Below, piece after piece: positions 28,977 through 35,177 of a DNA stretch of 35,177 nucleotides. Made by a program: the position numbers and the translations under genes. The notes beneath the pieces are model-generated. The model was not told where the DNA came from, ran no database searches, and saw only the letters and a list, made by a program, of their open reading frames with translations. Within the stretch, counting starts at the first letter, position 1, and the number at the start of each line of letters is the position of its first letter. Origin of the DNA: Helicobacteraceae bacterium (GTDB lineage Bacteria > Campylobacterota > Campylobacteria > Campylobacterales > Sulfurimonadaceae); NCBI GenBank assembly GCA_027052175.1, contig JALUFE010000077.1, positions 1 through 35,177 of the forward strand, written 5' to 3'.

Positions 28977-29531
28977 ATGAAAATTCGTCTTGCTTCTTCA
29001 TCCCAGACACGCGCTCGGCTTTTAAAAGAAAAGGGAATCGACTTCATACAGGAGTACGTAGATTTTGATGAGGAGAGTATACGTACTCCGTCGCCGAAAA
29101 GTTTCGTCTATCAGGCGACGTTGGGAAAATACAAGATGAATTTCGAACGATTCGGGATAGAAGAGTATCCGCTTCTCGTTGCCGATACGGTCGTGGCGTC
29201 TCAAGGTCACATTCTGCGCAAAGCACGCTGCGCAGAGGAAGCGAGAAATATTCTTCTGACGCAAAGCGGCCATACGACCTCCATCATTACCTGTATGGTC
29301 TACCACTCCAAACAGCTTAAACTTGTCGATATCTCCTATACCGACTATGTTTTTGACGAATTCGATCCCCATGATCTCGAGCGCTACATTCAAAGCGGTG
29401 AGTGGCGAGGAAAAGCGGGAGCATGTATGGTGGAAGGTTTCTGTAAAACTTATATAAAAGAGGTGAGAGGCTATGAGAGTACGGCGATGGGATTGTGTGT
29501 CGAAAAACTTGATAGATTCATGATACTTTAA
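28977..29531 (+). CDS. maf: Maf family nucleotide pyrophosphatase
   Basis: 184 aa; IRLASSSQTRARLLKEKGI, VADTVV, SGEWRGKAGACMVEG. Confidence 0.9.
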   Translation: MKIRLASSSQTRARLLKEKGIDFIQEYVDFDEESIRTPSPKSFVYQATLGKYKMNFERFGIEEYPLLVADTVVASQGHILRKARCAEEARNILLTQSGHTTSIITCMVYHSKQLKLVDISYTDYVFDEFDPHDLERYIQSGEWRGKAGACMVEGFCKTYIKEVRGYESTAMGLCVEKLDRFMIL

Positions 29532-29567
29532 TAGATATTTAACGCTGGAAAGATTACAATTGTTCCT

Positions 29568-31382
29568 ATGAGAAAAAACAACCTAAAACGACTTGTATTT
29601 GCAGCACTTCTTCTGTTTGGAGTGGCGGCGCTGAATCTTTACTTTTTTTATTTTAAAATGCTTAAAAAAGAGGAAGAGGCCAAAAGATATGCGATAAAAG
29701 AGGAAGTGTCCCGGCTGCAAACGATACTGGATCGTACGATAGACGATAAACAAAAAGCCCTCAACGCGATTGCACTCGCTTTGGAGTTCGACAGCAACAT
29801 CACCAAGCGTGTAGCAGCGGGAAAAATTCCGGAGAATTACGCCGTCTCTTTGATGCAGCAGCTGCGACGTTTCAGCAACTATAAAAATATCTGGATGCAG
29901 CTTTATGACAAAAAGGGACGTATGCTCTTTTATCAAAGCTGGGTGAAAGAGCAAGATGGAGCCGGAGAGATCGTCCGAATGCCCTTTCCCAAGCGCAGAA
30001 TCGTTGACTATATCGATGTCGATGTGTATGACTTGTGCATCAATTCGCTACTCAAACTTCAAGACGAAAGAGGGGAGGGGGTCGGCGCTCTCAATCTCAA
30101 GGCGCATTTCAACTCCATTTCCGCGGAACTTACAAAGTATGGTATCGATTCGGTTGTTGTTGTCGACAAGACGTACCGTACACGCCTTTCGCAGCCTTTT
30201 ACAAACAAATTCATCGGTGATTATTATATAGCGAATCTCGATGCTAGCAAGGAGAAGCTCGATTTTTTAAAGAATTTGGGTGTGGATCGCTTGATGCGTC
30301 CCGGTTATCTCGTAATCGGCGAACAGATCGTTCTCTCCTATCCTTTGAAAAACAGAGAGGGCCGGAGTATCGCATACTACATACTTTTTGAAAATGCCGC
30401 TTCAATAGTCGCCAAGCTTGAAGAGAAGACGTTTATAGAGGCGATGAAGATCGCATTTGTCACTCTCTTTTTTGTCATTCTTGCAGTCTTTTCGTATGAA
30501 GCTTATCTCAATCGCGCGCAGAAGCGTTACTACAGAAGCATTATAGACCACAGCCGCAATGTCATCGTGATTACGGACGGCAGGCAGATTATCGATGTCA
30601 ACGAGATGTTTTTGGAATATTTCGGCGTTGATTCTCTCAAAGCGTTTGTCAACAGCAAGAAGAGGTGTCTGCGAGACTATTTTGTAAAAGAGGAGGGCTA
30701 TCTCGATATCGATGAAGCGGGAGAGAAGTGGTTCGAGTATGTCTATCGTAATCCGAACAAGAAGTACAAAGCCAAGCTCGACATAGAGGGGAAGATATAC
30801 TATTTTCTTGTAAGTGTTTCCAAAGTGAAAGCGGATGAAATGCTCTACAGCATCGTCATGGCCGATATAACTACGGAAGAGAACTATAGACGCAAACTGG
30901 AAAAAACAGCAGTGACGGATCCTCTTACAGGCATATACAACAGAGGATTTTTCCAAGAAAGACTCAAAGAGGAACTTCTTTTTGCGCAACGATATTCAAG
31001 GCCGCTTTCGTTGATGGTGATGGATATCGACCATTTCAAAAAGATCAATGACAAATTTGGTCATGATGTGGGAGACAGAGTTCTTGTCGAGATTGCACAG
31101 CTGATTTCCGAGCAGATACGTCCTTCAGATATTTTTTGCCGGATCGGCGGAGAGGAGTTTGCGATAATTCTCCGTGAAACATCACTCAAAGATGCGGTCC
31201 GCGCAGCGAAAAAAATCAATCGTCTCATTCGTGAAAACAAAAAAATGCTCGTTCCCGTTACCGTAAGTATCGGTGTTGTAGAGTATATCAAAGGGGAGAG
31301 CGAGGCAGATATTTACAAGAGAGCGGATTACGCTCTTTACAAAGCGAAAACTTCAGGGCGTGATCGCGTGGTCATTGGATGA
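29568..31382 (+). CDS. Diguanylate cyclase, periplasmic sensor + PAS + GGDEF
   Basis: 604 aa; two TM segments, PAS-like region (HSRNVIVITDGRQIIDVNEMF), active-site CRIGGEEFAIIL. Confidence 0.92.
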   Translation: MRKNNLKRLVFAALLLFGVAALNLYFFYFKMLKKEEEAKRYAIKEEVSRLQTILDRTIDDKQKALNAIALALEFDSNITKRVAAGKIPENYAVSLMQQLRRFSNYKNIWMQLYDKKGRMLFYQSWVKEQDGAGEIVRMPFPKRRIVDYIDVDVYDLCINSLLKLQDERGEGVGALNLKAHFNSISAELTKYGIDSVVVVDKTYRTRLSQPFTNKFIGDYYIANLDASKEKLDFLKNLGVDRLMRPGYLVIGEQIVLSYPLKNREGRSIAYYILFENAASIVAKLEEKTFIEAMKIAFVTLFFVILAVFSYEAYLNRAQKRYYRSIIDHSRNVIVITDGRQIIDVNEMFLEYFGVDSLKAFVNSKKRCLRDYFVKEEGYLDIDEAGEKWFEYVYRNPNKKYKAKLDIEGKIYYFLVSVSKVKADEMLYSIVMADITTEENYRRKLEKTAVTDPLTGIYNRGFFQERLKEELLFAQRYSRPLSLMVMDIDHFKKINDKFGHDVGDRVLVEIAQLISEQIRPSDIFCRIGGEEFAIILRETSLKDAVRAAKKINRLIRENKKMLVPVTVSIGVVEYIKGESEADIYKRADYALYKAKTSGRDRVVIG

Positions 31383-32476
31383 ATTATTATGAAAAAGAGC
31401 TTCGTGCACTCAAACGGAGTGGACGTTTTCGAAGACGCGAACTGCCCGAGCGAGGAGTCCATGATTTCGCCTCCAACGACTATCTTGGATTGGCTCACAA
31501 CAAAAATCTGCATCTGCAGACCTGCAGACAGCTTGAAAGAGGCGATATCCATGCACCCAAAGCTTCGTTGCTTGTCGGCGGTTACCATCATGAACATCGA
31601 AACTTTGAAAAAGAGCTCTGCAGGAGCAACGAGTTTGAAGAGGGAGTGGTCGTCGGCAGCGGTTTTGCAGCCAACATCGCTCTTATAGAAGCTCTTGTGC
31701 GTAAGGGGGATGTGTTGATAATGGATGCAAGCTACCATGCTTCAGGTGTGCTGGCTTCCAATATAGGAGCTCTCAATAAAGAGTTCTTTGCTCATAACGA
31801 TATGCTGCATCTTGAAAAACTACTTTCCCGTCATCAAGATAAAAAACGCCGTATCGTTGCCGTGGAAGGTGTTTATTCGATGGAGGGAGATATCGTTTCG
31901 AAAGAGGTTTTCGAGCTTTGCGCGCACTATGATGCGATACTTGTCGTCGATGAGGCGCACAGCAGCGGTGTCATAGGAAAAAATCTGCTTGGAGTGTATG
32001 ATCTTTACGACGTCAAAATCGCTCCCAACCATATCAAGATGGGAACACTCGGTAAAGCGTATGGAAGTTTCGGTGCTTATATTTTGGCCAGCGAGCATAT
32101 CATCACCTATCTGCTCAATCGCGCAAAGCCGTTAATATATGCTACGGCTTTGAGTCTGTACGACACGGTTTTGGCCCATAGGTCGTTCCTTTACATTCAA
32201 GAGCATAAAGGGGCGCTTAAAAAGGAGATACAAAGACGGCAGCAGCTTGTGTATAAAGTACTGGGCATCGAGATGCCCGCGCTTATCCTGCCAATACCCA
32301 TCGGAAACAACGAAAGAGTCATAGAGATCAAAAAAGAGCTCGAAGCCGAAGGATTTGCCATCGGGGCTATTCGAGAGCCGACCGTACCGAGTGCGATCCT
32401 GCGTATCATCGCACGACTTGGAGAGGATGCGGTGAGCTTCGAGAGACTGCTAAGAGAGCTGAGAAACTATTTTTAG
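31379..32476 (+). CDS. bioF: 8-amino-7-oxononanoate synthase family aminotransferase
   Basis: 365 aa; ASNDYLGLA, VDEAHSSGVIG, PLP-lysine region KMGTLGKAYGSFGAYI. Confidence 0.88.
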   Translation: MNYYEKELRALKRSGRFRRRELPERGVHDFASNDYLGLAHNKNLHLQTCRQLERGDIHAPKASLLVGGYHHEHRNFEKELCRSNEFEEGVVVGSGFAANIALIEALVRKGDVLIMDASYHASGVLASNIGALNKEFFAHNDMLHLEKLLSRHQDKKRRIVAVEGVYSMEGDIVSKEVFELCAHYDAILVVDEAHSSGVIGKNLLGVYDLYDVKIAPNHIKMGTLGKAYGSFGAYILASEHIITYLLNRAKPLIYATALSLYDTVLAHRSFLYIQEHKGALKKEIQRRQQLVYKVLGIEMPALILPIPIGNNERVIEIKKELEAEGFAIGAIREPTVPSAILRIIARLGEDAVSFERLLRELRNYF

Positions 32477-32481
32477 ATAAA

Positions 32482-33180
32482 ATGTCTCCGATGAAAATAG
32501 AGCGACTAATCATAGATGCCGGATCAAAAAGGCTTGTCGATATCTCTTTTGAGATAGTGCACTCGCTGGGACTTGTCGGAGAGAGCGGCAGCGGCAAGAG
32601 TCTCACCCTAAAAGCGCTGCTTGGAATGCTACCAAAAAACCTGCGTGCGCAGATAGAGTATGATGCCGACTTCGAACTACAGGCCGGCAAAACGGTTTCT
32701 CTCGTACCGCAAAATCCCTTTACGGCACTCTCACCGCTGACAAAGATCAAAAAGCAGTTTTTCTGTTCAAAAGAGAGAATGGAATATCTCTTGGGCGAGA
32801 TTGGCTTGCAAAAAGAGCTTCTTGAACGCTATCCTCCTGAGCTTTCAGGAGGACAGCTGCAGCGCGTGGTTGTCGCAATGGCGCTTGAAAGCGCACCAAA
32901 ACTTTTGCTGCTCGATGAGCCGACAACCGCGCTTGATCCGCAGACTACGGATATGATCTTGCAACTGCTTTTGCGCCTACAGAGCGAGATGGGTTTTTTA
33001 ATGCTCTTTGTCACACATGATATATCGAGTGCGGCGAAAATTTGTGAAGACATCTGTGTCGTTAAAGAGGGACGTGTGGTGGAGTATGGTAAAATAAACT
33101 CCATTTTGGAAGAGCCGAAAGATCCATACACAAAAGAGCTTATTGAGGCAAATTTCGCCAACAGGAATTTTAGAGAATGA
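32482..33180 (+). CDS. ABC transporter ATP-binding protein (Opp/Dpp/Nik-like)
   Basis: 232 aa; Walker A GESGSGKS, signature LSGGQLQRV, Walker B LLLLDEPTTALD; no permease or binding protein nearby. Confidence 0.88.
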   Translation: MSPMKIERLIIDAGSKRLVDISFEIVHSLGLVGESGSGKSLTLKALLGMLPKNLRAQIEYDADFELQAGKTVSLVPQNPFTALSPLTKIKKQFFCSKERMEYLLGEIGLQKELLERYPPELSGGQLQRVVVAMALESAPKLLLLDEPTTALDPQTTDMILQLLLRLQSEMGFLMLFVTHDISSAAKICEDICVVKEGRVVEYGKINSILEEPKDPYTKELIEANFANRNFRE

Positions 33181-35165
33181 TAAAAAAGTCGCTTATTGCC
33201 GTTTTTGTTCTGCTTTTGCTCTCTCCTTTTGCAGTACTTGTATATTATTTGAGCGCTTATGATTACGATGTCTCCAAGGTGGTACATTACAATCCGCCGC
33301 AAACGACTCGGATTTATGATAAAAACGGTAAAAAGATCGCCAATCTTTTTGCGGCGCAACATCGTTACTACGCTCCTTTTGAGGAGATTCCTCCTCGTCT
33401 CATCGAAGCACTTTTGGCTATTGAAGACACCTCTTTTTTTGAACATCCCGGTGTCAACTTCGATGCGATCTTTCGGGCTCTCATCAAAGACATCAAAGCA
33501 CGCAAAATGGTCGAAGGTGCAAGTACCATTACGCAGCAACTTGTAAAGAACGAACTGCTAACGCGGGAGAAAAAGCTGTCACGAAAGATCAAGGAGATCA
33601 TCTACTCTTTGAAGCTTGAGCGTTATCTGAGCAAGCAGCAGATTCTTGAACGTTATTTGAATGAGATCTACTTCGGTCATGGTTATTATGGTGTCAAAAC
33701 GGCTGCCGACGGCTACTTCCACAAGCAGCTCGACGAACTGACACTCAAAGAGATGGCGATGCTTGTCGGTATGCCAAAAGCCCCCTCTGCCTACAATCCG
33801 ACACGTAATTACGAGATATCGCTCGCCCGTGCCAACAGAGTGGTAAGCCGGATGTATTCGCTTGGCTGGATCGACGAGAAGACCTATAAAAAAGCGCTGA
33901 AAGAACGTCCAAGAGTCTATGACACGACATTGACGCAGAACAAAGCCCCTTTTGTCGTCGATGAAGTGGTTCGCAGAGCGAAAATGCTCGGATACGATGA
34001 TCTCAAAACAGGCGGATACGATATCTATACGTCGATCGATCTCAAACTTCAAGATGCCGCTAAAAAATCCCTGTCGTATGCGTATGACAAAACACTCAAG
34101 AGGATCGAGCGTTACAAACAAAAGGAACTCGCAAAAATGCGGAAGGATCCGACATACATTCCACAAGACGTCAATGTTTCACAGCTAAACGGTGCCCTCG
34201 TAAGCTTGGATAGCAGAACCGGAGATATCTTGGCGCTTGTAGGCAGCGTGGATTATACAAAAAGTTCCTACAATCGTGCCACACAGGGTAAAAGACAGCC
34301 GGGATCGGCTTTCAAGCCTTTTATCTATCAGGTGGCCCTCGATCTTGGATACAGCGGAGCGACAAAGCTTGTCGATGTTGCGAGGACTTACAACTATGAA
34401 AGAAACGGTGAGGATTTCAAATGGCAGCCCAAGAATTACGAGAAGGATTACAAAGGGCTCATATCGCTGCGTGAAGCGCTGATTCATTCTCGAAATTTGG
34501 CAACGATCAATCTTGTCAACGATATAGGACTGCATACGCTTCTTCGAGAGTTGAAAAAATTCGGTATCAAAAATCTTCCGCATGATCTCTCCATAGCTCT
34601 GGGTACCATTACGCTCTCTCCGCTCGAACTGGCACACTACTATACCTCTTTTGCAAATCACGGACTGCAGGTGCAGCCGCATTTGATTCTGAGTATTGAA
34701 AAAGACGGTACGCAGATATATAAAAAGAAAGAGGAGTCCCGGTATGTCACTTCGCCGCAGCAGGCTTTTATCATGACGACGATTCTGCGTGATGTCGTGC
34801 GTTTCGGTACAGGACGCAGAGCGGCCGTGAGAGGACTGGAAGTTGCAGGAAAAACGGGTACGACAAACAAGAGTATGGATGCCTGGTTTGCCGGTTATTC
34901 GCCTACGATTGAAACGGTTGTCTGGTTTGGCAATGACGACAACACACCGATGTACAAAGGAGAGACGGGTGGCCGTGTAAGCGGACCGGCTTTTTCGAAA
35001 TATTTTGAGCAGGTGTTGCGACTTTATCCGCAGATACCAAGAAAATTCATCAAACCTGACGGTATTATCGAGGTGAAGATGGGACGCTTTACGGAATACT
35101 TCAGCGATATCTCCAAGCCACCCGTAGAGCAGGAAAACGAGAAAGAGGAGAAATTGCTTTTTTAA
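33177..35165 (+). CDS. mrcA: Class A penicillin-binding protein (PBP1A type)
   Basis: 662 aa; GT51 motifs EDTSFFEHPGVN and GASTITQQLVKN; transpeptidase SxxK in GKRQPGSAFKPFIY, KTGTTN. Confidence 0.95.
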   Translation: MIKKSLIAVFVLLLLSPFAVLVYYLSAYDYDVSKVVHYNPPQTTRIYDKNGKKIANLFAAQHRYYAPFEEIPPRLIEALLAIEDTSFFEHPGVNFDAIFRALIKDIKARKMVEGASTITQQLVKNELLTREKKLSRKIKEIIYSLKLERYLSKQQILERYLNEIYFGHGYYGVKTAADGYFHKQLDELTLKEMAMLVGMPKAPSAYNPTRNYEISLARANRVVSRMYSLGWIDEKTYKKALKERPRVYDTTLTQNKAPFVVDEVVRRAKMLGYDDLKTGGYDIYTSIDLKLQDAAKKSLSYAYDKTLKRIERYKQKELAKMRKDPTYIPQDVNVSQLNGALVSLDSRTGDILALVGSVDYTKSSYNRATQGKRQPGSAFKPFIYQVALDLGYSGATKLVDVARTYNYERNGEDFKWQPKNYEKDYKGLISLREALIHSRNLATINLVNDIGLHTLLRELKKFGIKNLPHDLSIALGTITLSPLELAHYYTSFANHGLQVQPHLILSIEKDGTQIYKKKEESRYVTSPQQAFIMTTILRDVVRFGTGRRAAVRGLEVAGKTGTTNKSMDAWFAGYSPTIETVVWFGNDDNTPMYKGETGGRVSGPAFSKYFEQVLRLYPQIPRKFIKPDGIIEVKMGRFTEYFSDISKPPVEQENEKEEKLLF

Positions 35166-35177
35166 TAGAGTTTTGAT

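Overview
The window is a gene-dense chromosomal segment that looks like a chemolithotrophic epsilonproteobacterium (Campylobacterota); this is inferred from gene content and protein style, with no database search. Left to right: an intergenic stretch with strong RNA-like secondary structure (~90-335); a minus-strand block hemD - [269-bp inverted-repeat element] - guaA - nhaD - nadB - small lipoprotein; a plus-strand block of a DUF721/DciA-like protein and uvrC; a signalling cluster (stand-alone Aer-type PAS protein, two-module Hpt protein, NIT-domain hybrid histidine kinase with three receiver-like modules, CheY-like regulator); lon-bamD on the minus strand; a plus-strand operon of a 1842-aa secreted protein with three prepilin-like proteins (MSHA/minor-pilin-like); then hpf, alaS, a CopD-like membrane protein, maf, a PAS-GGDEF protein, bioF, a compact ABC ATPase and a class A PBP. 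The best leads for something undescribed are: (a) the 1077-1345 element with near-perfect 33-bp terminal inverted repeats, dense internal hairpins and an untracked 59-aa ORF with a Shine-Dalgarno; (b) the large-adhesin/minor-pilin operon, whose short leader is three consecutive hairpins, the last overlapping the SD; (c) the phosphorelay cluster with a His-to-Arg pseudo-Hpt and pseudo-receivers; (d) the structured RNA candidate at ~90-335. No CRISPR array, rRNA, tRNA or intact transposase was found.
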